A stretch of DNA of 64,000 nucleotides from Nematostella vectensis (Eukaryota; Cnidaria; Anthozoa; Actiniaria; Edwardsiidae): positions 4,873,747-4,937,746 of the forward strand of contig NC_064044.1 in NCBI RefSeq assembly GCF_932526225.1. The letters run 5' to 3'. The notes beneath the pieces are model-generated. The model was not told where the DNA came from, did not search any database, and saw only the letters and a program-made list of their open reading frames with translations. Of this stretch, positions 12,701 to 21,599 are shown piece by piece. A program made the position numbers and the translations under genes. Every line of letters starts with the position of its first letter. Position 1 is the stretch's first letter.

Positions 12701-13362
12701 TGTATAACTTCTTGCATACCATTTGAGCAAACAACCTCTATAAATACCCCCATTTGGAACCGTGTAATATTTGAAATTCATTTGCTTGCTGTGTCTTGTT
12801 TTCAGTGACAGTCGGCAGTCTCGCATCGAGACGGAATTCTCTAAGTGCAATCACTTCGTCGTTACCTTTTTACACAATCTCGTTAAACGAGGCGCCTTTC
12901 CCCACTGTAAGTAATAAAACCTCATCAATATGATAGCTTTAGGCTAAGTTCAAACGCCGTATTATCCATGAGCCGTATTTATTGCAAATACAGGCAAATG
13001 TATATATAATACGACGCTTGAACTTAGCCGTAGAGTATCTAATTGAGAGACGAGCGCCTTTCCACACTGCAAGTAATAGTGCACTGTTCCCGTCCTCGCT
13101 AGACCGTGAAACTTGGACTTCTCACGTTTTAGTTTGGAGGATATGGGCTGAGATGTATCAGACAGAATCCATCCCAGAGTGCATTGCATGTCTGGCTCTT
13201 TGAATTCCCAATCGTTTTCTGCTGTTGCCGTTTGCGTTGCCGTCTTCGCTCCAGTTCCCTAATGTTTCCCTTATATCAGCCTTTAATAATAGCATATTTT
13301 TTATTTCAGTGGAGGCACTAGCCTACTCACTCTCCGGTGAGACAGGAGATGCTGTAAACTAA
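799..13362 (+). CDS. TUBGCP5: Gamma-tubulin complex component 5 (C-terminal 18 exons, partial)
   Basis: GCP5 is a Spc97/Spc98-family subunit of the gamma-tubulin ring complex, which nucleates microtubules at centrosomes. Exons seen: 799-860, 1093-1154, 1473-1520, 1833-1860, 2228-2471, 2948-2982, 3158-3237, 3690-3758, 4870-4932, 5230-5321, 5491-5575, 6760-6880, 7623-7804, 11103-11147, 11522-11602, 12481-12569, 12806-12906, 13310-13362 (stop TAA). All are GT-AG and every phase matches, giving ~512 residues. Recognisable GCP5-like stretches include NFFLLEAGDTMQHFY (4870), VPWPVSVVIDEACQRKYNQV (6760), HRMHLLRFRLLHFVNSLHNY (7623), ILYTTGLEFQDDL (11103) and GFVKEAITKVLNVAL (12481). The exon at 7623 also codes an acidic run of D/E residues. 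Four donors and several acceptors lie inside tandem repeats (separate entries). The acceptor before 6760 has a poor pyrimidine tract. The N-terminus is outside the window. Family assignment rests on remembered GCP5 sequence, not a search. Confidence 0.93.
1698..1770. mobile_element. Short foldback element (MITE-like) in TUBGCP5 intron
   Basis: A 73-bp near-perfect inverted repeat: ggttctcactaggatgcaag at the left pairs with the right end ...cttgcgttctagtgagaacc. It has no coding capacity. It sits in the intron between the exons at 1473 and 1833. Confidence 0.6.
2151..2275 (+). repeat. Two-copy duplication spanning a TUBGCP5 3' splice site
   Basis: The acceptor and first ~50 bases of the exon beginning at 2228 are preceded, 70 bp upstream, by a diverged copy (2151-2206). 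Both read cat-t-cag/tag, TCGG, then TATGTATGAA and a TTTCGTG block and end near CCATC. The upstream copy keeps a CAG at its acceptor position but its coding part has diverged. Only the downstream copy gives the conserved frame. Confidence 0.65.
4137..4755. repeat. 47-bp minisatellite in TUBGCP5 intron
   Basis: About 13 copies of a 47-bp unit with core cccatttcggtgttcatttt then gccttggatttgccactgaaaaagtcg. It lies in the middle of the intron between exons 3690-3758 and 4870-4932 and shares no bases with either exon border. Because 47 is not a multiple of three the apparent reading frames alternate and have no coding meaning. Confidence 0.9.
4929..5078 (+). repeat. 25-bp minisatellite starting at a TUBGCP5 5' splice site
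   Basis: Six copies of gaaggtatcgtgattgtgat+cacgt. The first copy overlaps the end of the exon 4870-4932 (TTCAAGAAG|GTATCG), so every unit repeats the last exon bases and the GT donor context. The unit contains the palindrome cacgtg and several copies read gatcacgtga. Reading through it meets TGA at once in the gene frame, so only the first donor makes protein sense. Confidence 0.88.
5341..5490 (+). repeat. Degenerate ~27-bp array ending in a TUBGCP5 3' splice site
   Basis: Five to six imperfect copies of tgttctgttacgcaactaat+gatcgaa fill most of the short intron 5322-5490. The last copy, tgtactgttacgcag, is the acceptor used for the exon 5491-5575. Earlier copies end cgcaa, cacaa, cgcat or catta in place of cgcag, so only the last has AG at that position. 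Confidence 0.6.
5567..5866 (+). repeat. 24-bp minisatellite with 12 in-frame copies of a TUBGCP5 5' splice site
   Basis: Twelve copies of cattacaag|gtaccaatag+tactg. The first copy is the true end of exon 5491-5575 (LHYK) followed by its donor. Unit length is 8 codons and the gene frame stays open through all copies, reading VPIVLHYK repeatedly until a stop at ~5888. Each copy has the same AAG|GTACCA donor, so splicing at any of them to the exon at 6760 keeps phase 0 and adds 8 residues per step. Confidence 0.95.
5928..6042. repeat. 36-bp tandem repeat, three copies
   Basis: Three copies of ttatggctattttgctgttt+atttttgatattgttg directly downstream of the 24-bp array in the same TUBGCP5 intron. 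Apparent hydrophobic reading frames here are only the translation of the T-rich repeat. Confidence 0.75.
6091..6202. mobile_element. MITE, aggctaagttcaaacg family, copy 1
   Basis: A 112-bp element with terminal inverted repeats aggctaagttcaaacgtcgc / ...cgatgtttgaacttagcct and an internal tgcaaatgcatgcaaatgaa motif. The same family occurs at 12941-13029 and 17855-17997. Confidence 0.75.
6838..7378 (+). repeat. 72-bp minisatellite with seven in-frame copies of a TUBGCP5 5' splice site
   Basis: Seven full units plus a partial eighth. Each holds about 42 bases of the end of exon 6760-6880 (coding LKRAKWSLDKLRFT) and about 30 bases of intron beginning GTAAGTTATGCTCTTG. The seven donors are at 6880 + 72n. 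The unit is 24 codons with no stop, so read-through or use of a later donor keeps phase 1 and adds 24 residues (…GKLCSCDISD… linker) per unit. The last partial unit loses the donor and the frame stops at 7378. Copies are nearly identical, which implies recent expansion or homogenisation. Confidence 0.95.
7788..10505 (+). repeat. 27/32-bp minisatellite (2.7 kb) starting at a TUBGCP5 5' splice site
   Basis: Roughly 90 copies of aactatattatgacaagg|gt+atgcttacattt and a 27-bp form lacking tatat. The first copy is the real end of exon 7623-7804 (HNYIMTR, ACAAGG|GTATGC). Nearly every unit keeps the donor-like AAGGGTATGC. Long and short forms alternate in blocks that recur, so multi-unit segments were duplicated. 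The units contain TAA and cannot be read through in the gene frame. Confidence 0.95.
10506..11102. other. TUBGCP5 intron remainder with a two-copy acceptor duplication
   Basis: Unique intronic sequence, then a 50-bp direct duplication (11041-11085 and 11091-11130) that spans the 3' splice site of exon 11103-11147: ttattctctc, gg or ag, then ATACTTTATACCACTGGACT. The first copy has GG where the second has the acceptor AG, so only the second can be spliced as modelled. Confidence 0.65.
11785..11955. repeat. Dispersed repeat, copy 1 (SINE- or MITE-like)
   Basis: About 160 bp in the intron after exon 11522-11602 matches 13100-13265 at moderate identity. Shared blocks include gaccgtagaacttgg / gaccgtgaaacttgg, tttggtggag / tttggaggat, tgcatcagacag / tgtatcagacag and a final tgtcgttg / tgccgttg region. 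No coding capacity is seen; the class is uncertain. Confidence 0.4.
12941..13029. mobile_element. MITE, aggctaagttcaaacg family, copy 2
   Basis: An 89-bp element with termini aggctaagttcaaacgccgt / ...acgacgcttgaacttagcc, in the TUBGCP5 intron that follows exon 12806-12906. It sits between the true donor region of that exon and a degenerate second copy of it at ~13040-13075. Confidence 0.75.
13040..13075 (+). repeat. Degenerate second copy of a TUBGCP5 exon end and donor
   Basis: The sequence gagacgagcgcctttccaca+ctgcaagtaatag repeats the end of exon 12806-12906 and its donor (aaacgaggcgcctttcccca+ctgtaagtaataa). The donor GT has become GC in this copy. It is a two-copy version of the exon-end plus donor pattern seen in the larger arrays. 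Confidence 0.6.
13100..13265. repeat. Dispersed repeat, copy 2 (SINE- or MITE-like)
   Basis: Second copy of the ~160-bp repeat at 11785-11955, in the last TUBGCP5 intron. See that entry for the shared blocks. Confidence 0.4.
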
Positions 13363-14984
13363 GGAACAAAAACAGATTATGATAGCGTAGAATATAAGAG
13401 TAAACCATAACACGCAATAAGAAGCAAGACAACACAGCTTTATTTGTAATCTTAGCCTTACTTGTAAAACATGCGAAATGTTCTATCTGCCTGACTGCCC
13501 TCCACATTTACAGATATGTTCTCGTATCACTAAGGTGCAATTTCTCTTAATTAAAGAGCAATAAAATAACATTAGATGCAAACGATTCACACAAAAGCAT
13601 CTATAAGTCTACAAAAATGACGTCTCAGTCTTTTAGCCTAGTCCAAGAAACTGCTACCAGTCCTGAATGTCTCCTATATAGGAGTCACGTGCGTTTAACG
13701 GGGTCAAAGTCCAACAAATCGTAAACAACCCGAGAAAGTTCGGACAAGTAAAGAAGCGTGCGCTTCGTATAAACAAAATGGTGACAAGAAAGCATTGTGC
13801 TCATGGCGCCTGTAGCATACGCTTATGGCCTTGGTTGCTTTTTGAAAGTCTAGTGAGTTCATTATCCGATCTTCGTTCCGCTCGTGCAACTTTGTCACTT
13901 GTGAAACAAACAAGGCAGCTCGTCAGTTACCATGTGTGGCGCTGGCGTGGGCTTTTTTTGAAGCGCGTTCATATCCTCAACTTTTGATTCAAATTCCTCA
14001 TAACCGCAGATTCGACATGCAACTGCATTAAGCAAGTACTTTCGGTAAGGCCAATTTTAGCCATAGCGTCGAGTATTAGTTAAGAAGATACTCTGCGCTC
14101 ACATGTTGAAAAGGAATAATTTCTTTAGTTTTCAAGTTATCTTTAAAAAATACTCTCGAATTGACTATCTGGAATTTATTCTTGTGCAACACTGGTCCCC
14201 TTGCCCCTCTCAAACAAGTTGCCTTAGGGTTTGGACTTAGCAGGGGGCGTAACTTCGGGGATGGATCTTTGTAGGAAAGATTGCATTCATTTTTTCAAAG
14301 ATTGCGAGGACAATTTTGGCGCAAAATAAAGATTCATCAATCGCCAAGTTTGACAGGTCAGTTTAAGGCCGACAATTCGTGTGCTTCAAGCTGGAGTATT
14401 GTTAGGTGTTACTTAAGAATTTAGAAAAAAATTCATCGCGCAGATTTCGAGATTTTTATTTTAGTATAAAAACATTGCCTCTATTTAACTTGCATGAAAA
14501 ATGATAAATTGATTTCCAATAAGAGTGAATCTAGCGGAATCTGATAAAGCATAGATGTATTAATAAAATAATTACAAAAATTGAGCCGAAAATGAGTCTT
14601 CTACAGGGAACTTGGCATAAACTGTTTAGCAAAAGCAGTGAATTGAACTTGAAGATGACTTCACCTATATCAATCCTTTATTCTGATTGGCTGAGTTTTT
14701 GTTTTGGTCTAATAAAAAGCGTCTTCTATATAGGAGACATTCAGGACTGGTTACCGGGTTTCCTGTATTGGGGATGAAGCTTGGGGTCTGAGACGAGCTT
14801 CCTTTGACGTCACAACTCTTTTAACCACAAGAGACCCGGGCTAGGACTCCTCGGACGGGGGATGTCTAGCCTTTGAAATGTGAGGTTGGCTCAGAGAAAT
14901 ATGCATACAATTATTGGTTGTCGCAACAAAGCTTATTGTCAAATAAAAAATTGTCAAATATGACTTTTTTTAAACTGTCTTGGA
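13363..14984. other. 3' flanks between convergent TUBGCP5 and gene A
   Basis: The TUBGCP5 stop at 13360-13362 is followed by AATAAA at ~13560, a possible polyadenylation signal. No convincing coding sequence is present. About 14750-14840 (accgggtttcctgt ... gacgtcacaactctt ... gacccgggctagga) resembles 49865-49975 near gene C, so the duplicated block of the A/C genes includes 3' flank. Confidence 0.5.
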
Positions 14985-16338
14985 CTAGGCAGGTGTTCGG
15001 ATGCAAACACCAAAAGTAACCCCATTATCCTTCCACCTCCACGTGGACGTATGTTGTCTACCATCCACGCAGCCTCTTTGAATGATATTATTCGTCGCAT
15101 ATGAGGGACCAGGCGATGGCCCTGTGTAGCCATGCCAACACCCGAAATTCCCCCCTGCGTCAAGCAAAGCCTGACTGTCGACGTAGCCCGGAATGTTGAC
15201 TATGAGGTCATGGCAAGGGGTTGCGTGATGTGCTGTGTCACGGTCGTCAATGTAGCACAATAGCCAACCGGCTGGCACTGGGTAGTTGGTGGTCATGTCT
15301 TTGGTGTTGGGATCTCCTCGCAATATACTACCGCAGACTGTTGTCAAAATATTTAAAAATAATAGAAATGTCAATATTTTAAAGGCAAATTTAAGACCAA
15401 ATTTAAGACGAATACGTTATAAATAGTCTGTTACCGTTTGATGTTTTTGGTCATTTTTATCACTATGATTAAAAGTTATTGCCCCTATTACTTTAATTGA
15501 CTATTCGATTATCCAGCCACTATTCCACTGTGTTTTTAGTTTCCAAGCCGATACTTTTTTTTTTGGTCAGTGCGGAACATTTCCAGATCTGGTTAAATTT
15601 TTCCAACAAACTGATTAACCAATTAAAGACGGCAACTCTCACGCTGACTGATTTCTACTCAAAGTATAATTAAACAAAAACCCGGTTCTCTTCACTGGAG
15701 CACGGGGAAAATCGTGTAAAAACGGCATTTGGTCAATCTAGCTAGAAGATGATTCTCGAGTCTCCCGCTCGCTTCTTTTATCGAACTAAAAGCTCGGGCT
15801 CGGTTTTTAAAAGACCGGAGAAGCTCGGCCTCGGATTCTGAAATTTGACAAAAGTCACGGGCTCAGATTTCAAAAACGCGGGTCTCGCCGCCTCGGCAAG
15901 TCTCGGATTTACCCATCGATACCCCTTCTCTCAGACATTTCAATAAACATTTCTTTACAGAAGTATTGGTAAGTCCTTAACTAGTAAAATCCAAATGATA
16001 GTTAATTTATAACATTGACTTTAAAGTAACATTGCCTATAAAGTAAAGGAGTCTAAAGTGAGTTTGTGTGATCTGGTGGAATGTAACAGTAAAAGGGCCC
16101 CCGAATGGTCTTTGGAGTGCACTTGCTATCACCCCGTTTTTTGTTCGAGACCGAAAATTTTTAGTTTTTTTAATAAATCGAGCAGCGAGCACAACAAAAA
16201 TACAATGCGAACACCGCGGAAAAAAAGTGCGCGATCATTAGCTGAAAACTGCGAGCACATCGAAATTTCGGGGGGCCATTCGGGGGCCCTAGTGATTGGC
16301 TTATATCGCAAGTTCGATTGTACGGAATTATATAATGT

Positions 16339-16682
16339 ATGGTGGACCTGCAGTCTTACCCATCAACGTCTAAAAGAGATGATTCTACTGTTGATACGGT
16401 ATGGTGGACTTGTAGTCTTACCCATTAACGGCTAAAAGAGCTGATTCTACTGTTTATACGGTATGGTGGTCTTGTAGTCTTACCCATCAACGTCTAAAAG
16501 AACTGATTCTACTGTTGATACGGTATGGTGGACTTGTAGTCTTACCCATCAACGGCAAAAAGAGCTGATTCTACTGTTTATTCGGTATGGTGGACTTGCA
16601 GTCTAACTGATCAACGTCTAAAAGAGCTGATTCTGCTGTCTATAAGGTATGGTGGACGTGCCATCTTACCCATCAACGTCTC
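16339..16682 (-). repeat. 62-bp minisatellite at the EGF-exon donor of gene A
   Basis: About 5.5 copies. Read on the - strand the array begins with the real end of the EGF exon and donor, AGACGTTGATGG|GTAAGA, then the intronic part (…caagtccaccatacc … cagtagaatcagctctttt) leads into the next AGACGTTGATG. The unit therefore repeats about 12 exon bases plus the 5' splice site. The same unit forms the larger array in gene B. Confidence 0.92.
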
Positions 16683-16852
16683 GCAGTTTGCTCCTGTCCA
16701 TCCTGGCGTGCAGATGCAATGGTAGCTGTTAGTGCTGTAAATAGTACGACAGCTTCCGCCATTCTTACACGGGGATTTCACGCATTTGCTCTAAAATGTA
16801 ACAGCGAAAAACAATCAGAACATTACAATAAGATATAGCAGATATTTAACAT

Positions 16853-16994
16853 ATAGATCTCATTTTTGCGTCACAGCGTGTCATGAACAAAAAAGTACGA
16901 AACGAAACGAAGTCGAGTGACTGTTGTTCATGGCACGTTTTGGAATCTTCTGTGTATCTAATAGAGGACTGACGAACAATAAATGAGATCTATT
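16853..16994. mobile_element. Foldback element in gene A intron 1
   Basis: Inverted termini atagatctcattttt / ...aaatgagatctattt, with internal cagcgtgtcatgaacaa and gttgttcatggcacg arms. The equivalent position in gene B (36035-36182) holds the same element with better-paired arms, so insertion predates the A/B duplication. Confidence 0.65.
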
Positions 16995-17339
16995 TGTTTT
17001 ATACAACAAAGAAAATGTTTTCTTACGTAACTATCTAGTTTTTGGGAGCGCACGCGGAATCAAACTCAACTGCCCAAACGTTAGAAATACCGCTTATTCT
17101 GAATAAATACACATCACAAAGCAATGAGAGTTTACTGTGACCTTTATTCTAGGATATAAGACAATTAAAGGACAATTACAGGAGGTGATCAATCGTGAAA
17201 ATATTCCAGCTAGTTACTGGGATTGACTTAGAGGTTGGTTAGCCTGTAGTTTAAGCGTTCGTAGTAAAATTGTAGAAGCATGCCCCGACCATGATCAGAC
17301 TAGACCCTGTCTCTCCGCGGTCTTAGTTTGAATACATCA

Positions 17340-17545
17340 TTCCTGTTCTCTACAGACTCCACAGGCTTCCCATTAAATCACGCATTAACGTCAAATTATT
17401 GCTACATACACAAGTTTCATCACGGTCAGGCTGTAGCTTTCAATCTATATCTCTGACTTTATTGCCTCCTATAAAACCTAAGCGCGCACTCAGATCATCT
17501 TGCCTCAATCTTCTTACCATCCCTAGCTCTAAGATACTGCATTGA
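17340..17545 (+). mobile_element. LINE C-terminal fragment (CR1/L2-like)
   Basis: The + strand reads LHRLPIKSRINVKLLL ... LLPPIKPKRALRSS ... LLTIPSSKI. This matches the usual C-terminal block of CR1/L2/jockey-type reverse transcriptase ORFs (H-x-LP-I-x-x-R-I-x-x-K ... SxxLLxxPxSK). It is a short, isolated relic in gene A intron 1. Confidence 0.65.
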
Positions 17546-17611
17546 CTGCTGATCAAAATGGTCCCTTTTTTTTTTTTTTTCAGAAAACGAGAACAGCAAT
17601 CATCTTTCGGT

Positions 17612-17749
17612 GTACCCTGCTAGCAGAGGCCCTTTCTCTTGTTTTCTCTCTATTCATGTGTTGTTGCTAGTGTTCAAAACCCAGAGACGCGAATCGGCAA
17701 GTAAACTGCTAAGCGAGAGATACAGGAGAAAGCTCTGCTAGCAGGGTAC
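17612..17749. mobile_element. Foldback MITE, ccctgctagcag family
   Basis: Termini gtaccctgctagcagaggcc / ...gctctgctagcagggtac form a 138-bp inverted repeat. A shorter relative with the same ccctgctagca terminus lies at 62547-62618. Confidence 0.75.
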
Positions 17750-17854
17750 TTCCGGTGTTTGTATTAACGAGCTCTAGCGACCTTAAACAAAACACGTTGG
17801 GAACTTTCGAGAATCATTAATTGAAGACACGGTCAACACACGGATGATTATATA

Positions 17855-17997
17855 AGGCTATGTTCAAACGTCGTAGTATGAGCCGTATTCAATACATATG
17901 CAAGCAAATGAATCAAGTCGATTGTTTCATCTTCATTTTCGTGCATTTGCATTGTCTGAATACTGCTCATGGATAATACGGCGTTTAAACTTTGCCT
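17855..17997. mobile_element. MITE, aggctaagttcaaacg family, copy 3
   Basis: Termini aggctatgttcaaacgtcgt / ...aatacggcgtttaaactttgcct in a 143-bp element; internal tgcaagcaaatgaatcaag is shared with copy 1. Confidence 0.7.
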
Positions 17998-19600
17998 GAG
18001 ATACAAAACCAAATTCTCATTCCAGCAAGGAAATATTTTTCGAATGATAAAACAACATCAAATTCTAATATAATAAAATAATTATATCATTTATCAATGA
18101 TATTCTGTATCTCTTTTATGCACTTTTTTTCATAAGTAAGTCTAATTTTCAGAACAGGCTGAAAATATAATTAGGTTACCAATAAAGTATTGAAATAAGA
18201 TTTCACAAAAGATAAATACCACTTTGAGTGTGTATCTTTTTTGACGCAAAAAGACACAGATAGGTAGTTCTTGTCAGAAAAAAAAAGAGTAAAAAAATGT
18301 GAAATCTCCTCTATGACTTTAAAGTTTCTTACCGGGGGGTAGAAATAGTCGAAGTCAACACTACTTTTTGAAAGCAGTGGTCTCGTTGAATTTATCCGTA
18401 TTCAGCAATTCGCACAAGATGTTTTCGTCACAACTGGTCGTCTGCTTCTTCTTCAAGTTATAAGAAACGCATTCGCGGTTTCTGACGCATCGCGCCGAGC
18501 ACAGGCCTTCGGACTTGACCAAGTGGGAGTCGATGATTGGGACGTCCAGGCGCTTAGAAAGGTCTTTAAGAAACCTTGCAATGGTTATTACTCCAGGAGT
18601 TTGGTTTCCCGAAACTACGACTACAGAAATCACCAATAAAATGATAACATTAGGAGACATTTTAGAGCCGATCAGGTATATTAAACGTTCAATGCGAATT
18701 GAGTTATTTCAATTCATTATTTAAATGGTAATTTATTTATTATTTAAAAGCGCCATAGAGTCGATTGTATTATTAATTACTGCTGCTTTCAGTGATTCAT
18801 AGTAACCAAAACACAACTGCTTGTAGACACGAGACCATGATGTAAAACAACGAATCTTCCGTATTAGGGTATGTTCTAAATGATGTCATACTTGAAAGCT
18901 ATTTTTTTAGAACAAACAGTTATTCTAGATACGCCTCTGATTGGCTAGCACTCACGTATCCTAGCAACACGAGCCATATACGCAATCACTTCTTGAGCGA
19001 TGTGAACCGGCCGATATGGAAATCTTTTTGACGGAAAATACCTACGAACGCTGTGAAAATGATCTTCCATAGAGTACCTTGGTTCCAATCAACCGTTTCT
19101 CGGACATGAAAGATATTGAAATGCATAGGCCTAGTTTAAACGCCGTTCTTTTCATGTGCTGTTCAAAATGCACGTTTGGCCTGGTCGAAATAGACAAAAG
19201 CACGCCTGGCAATTTATACGCCGTTCTTTAGGCGGCATTTAGCTAAAACTGCTTTAAACAGATTAAAATTTGTTGTTTAAAACCGCACTGATAACGCAAT
19301 GATTCGAATAACCGCCCGGGGGCGGTTGAGAATCAAACTTTACTTGCGATAAACTGAATTTACAGTAAAAATGCTGTTACATTGATTATAAATCGATGAC
19401 AATATTGTTGAAATGTGAGAATGTCAATGCGAGCAACTTAAAATGAAGATTTACACAATTCAATTGGTGCTTTTGTTTGGATATTCTAGGGGGAGGGGAG
19501 GGGGCGCTAATTTAAGGGAAGCCGCTTATTCGAATCGGTAATTAAGCTCGACTTAAAATACCGATTAAGCTACCGATTAATTATTTGAATGTCATTAAAT

Positions 19601-19724
19601 GAGGAGCAACTGCAGAATACCCGTCCACAACGAGTTAACAATAAGACTTCACACCTCGATTTCTATAGAACGAGCCAGTAAATAGGAAAATGCAAATAAG
19701 TGGACGGGTATTCTGCAGTGCTCT
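19601..19724. mobile_element. Foldback MITE
   Basis: Inverted termini gagcaactgcagaatacccg+tccac / gtggacgggtattctgcagt+gctc around a ~70-bp loop. No coding capacity. Confidence 0.65.
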
Positions 19725-20047
19725 TTTTGGAAGGGTGTCATTTTTTATAGAGTTGAGCATAGGAACTATACATTTCAAATTAGATAGATTAATGTTTGCG
19801 GTTGATTACAGTTAAGAATTGGTAAAACACTTTAAAGATTTAGAATTTTCAGGCTTTTCTTTGATACCCCTACTTGAAGAAATTGGTTCGAGGCCTTATA
19901 GTCCAGTCAATCTGTGATTTTAGGTGGAACTAATTGCAATAGAATTTCTCCCAGCTGATTTTGAACAAGTGATACACCCAGCTAGCAGCTATTCGTGTTC
20001 TGGGGGCAAGTGTTCGCACTGGCCTATCCCCTTGGTAGGATTAACTT

Positions 20048-20183
20048 GGTAGAATGTTTGCAAGCTATGAAAAGCAGCAGCTGCATGTGTCGGGGATAGA
20101 GAGTGGCCTCGGGTTCTATTTATGCCTACGACGCATGCAGCTTTCGATTTTCATAGCTTACGAACACTTACGAACATTCTACC
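20048..20183. mobile_element. Foldback MITE
   Basis: Inverted termini ggtagaatgtttgcaagcta+tgaaaa / ttttcatagcttacgaacac+...aacattctacc, with inner arms gcagctgcatg / catgcagct. About 136 bp. Confidence 0.65.
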
Positions 20184-20753
20184 GACTTCAACAGTGGAGA
20201 GGAGACTGCGATCTCCTAACTGAGAATCGGGGATGGGAACTGTCACAGGGTAAACTGGTGCCCATGCGAACAGACTTGCCTCCAGCACAAGGATCGCTGA
20301 TAGTTATTATGCGGTGCAATTGCAAATCGGGTCGCAGCACCAAAAGATGAACCTGCAAGAAAAATGATATAAGACTGTAGTGCGGCGTGTAGAGAGTGCA
20401 AAAAGTCGGACTTGTCACAATTCTGGACTAATTGAGCTAGTGCTAGATGTTCAGTTTCATTAGAAAGTGTAACTAGCTTTCTCTAGAAATTTCTGATTAC
20501 TGCTGTATTTCATGTATTGAATAGGCTAGCTACTGAGTTGCTGTCACATATAAGTTGTCGTGATGTATATCATGTTCTCTTGATTGTCTATCACTGACGC
20601 GAAGAATGCAGCAATACATTTGTGGAGAAAATATTTGAAACAGAAACAAAACATGGACAACTTGCTTTATTTCGATAATATAATTGTGTCTTTAATCATT
20701 TTTGGCCAATGACCTTTGAAATTTTCTGATTCTGACTTGTATTTTCAATTTTT

Positions 20754-20990
20754 TAGGGTTTTTAGACTCGGGTACCCTTTCAGGAATTGCGCTTTTTATC
20801 GATTTTAAAAAAGCATTCGGTAGCGTCGAGTGGTCATTTTTGCGCAAAGCTTTAGAGGCGATGAACTTTGGCCCTGATGTTGTTGAGTGGTTTTCGGTAT
20901 TTTACAACCAGACCTCAAGTTGTATTATAAATAATGGGATTGCGTCCGAGTTTTTTTCTGTACAAAGGGGTTTGCCTCAAATTTCCCGCC
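20754..20990 (+). mobile_element. Reverse transcriptase fragment of a Tx1/L1-type LINE, opposite orientation
   Basis: The + strand reads GTLSGIALFIDFKKAFGSVE, then FLRKALEAMNFGPDVVEWF and FYNQTSSCIINNGIASEFF. It is nearly identical to the - strand reading of 23245-23430 within the larger LINE. It therefore forms an inverted repeat with that element and preserves LDSGTLSG where the larger copy has a break. Confidence 0.85.
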
Positions 20991-21599
20991 GTTGTTATTA
21001 GGTGAAAGCGTCGACCCGTTGCTTAGCGGGTGTGAAAACTCATTAATACACACTTAGTCCGTAGACCGGTAGTGCGATTGTGAAATAATGCGAACAACTA
21101 CCTTTTGAGACTTTAGCATTCTTTCTAGTTGTGTGGGTAATGTGTGTTCATTATTTTTTTAAACATATTTATTGTTCCGCGTACAAGTTTTTTTTACAAC
21201 ATTTCTCTTTTTATTTTTTTTTACATTCTTCTTTTTTACTTTTTTTTACATTATACTTGTTACATTATTCCTTTTTCTGTATTTTTTATTCTTTTTCTTT
21301 TTTTTACATTTACTTTTCTTTTACATTCAATTTACAAGTACACGGGAATTTACGAATACGTATAAACATAACACTACACACAAACACGCGAAGGAGGAGG
21401 CAGACCTGATGCTTGAGGAGAAAAAAAAAACTAATTTCAATAACATTTTCCACTTTTCGTTGAACTGCTTCTCTTTGTGATTTTTTCTAACTATACCGCT
21501 CTCAATATTTTTAAATATAAAAAAAAAACTTGTCATTAAAAAGAGAAAGAAAAAGCTTCAAAAGAAGGAGCCAATTTGTTTAAAAAATTTCTATGAATA

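Larger units (their letters stand above)
14985..18660 (-). pseudogene. Gene A: secreted PAN-EGF protein, frameshifted in exon 1
   Basis: Three exons: 18660-18333, 16790-16670 and 15337-14985. Exon 1 starts at ATG 18660 with a signal peptide (MSPNVIILLVISVVVVSGNQ) and a PAN/apple-like segment with Cys pairs (LCSARCVRNRECVSYNLKKK, then CDEN, LCEL). Exon 2 codes one EGF domain (CVKSPCKNGGSC ... YHCICTPGWTGANCE). Exon 3 codes a ~115-residue Cys/Trp-rich domain I do not recognise (GWLLCYIDDRDTAHHAT, FGCWHGYTG), ending at TAG 14985. Splice sites and phases (0, then 1) match gene B. Relative to gene B, exon 1 has one extra A near 18362, so the frame hits TAG just after FKK, 99 residues in and before the donor. 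It may be a pseudogene or make a short secreted PAN-like peptide. Extracellular role inferred from signal peptide and domains. Confidence 0.75.
18661..20740. other. 5' flank of gene A and intergenic sequence
   Basis: The first ~170 bp upstream of the gene A start (ttatttaaatggta..tttatttattatttaaaa, cgccatagagtcgattgta, cacaactgcttgt) match the flank upstream of gene B at 44930-45090, so the promoter region was duplicated with the genes. Beyond ~18840 no gene is seen apart from two foldback elements listed separately. Confidence 0.55.

Noticed and set aside
21131-21480. Phe-rich ORFs near 21.2 kb
   Set aside because: They translate the T-rich 3' region of the - strand LINE.
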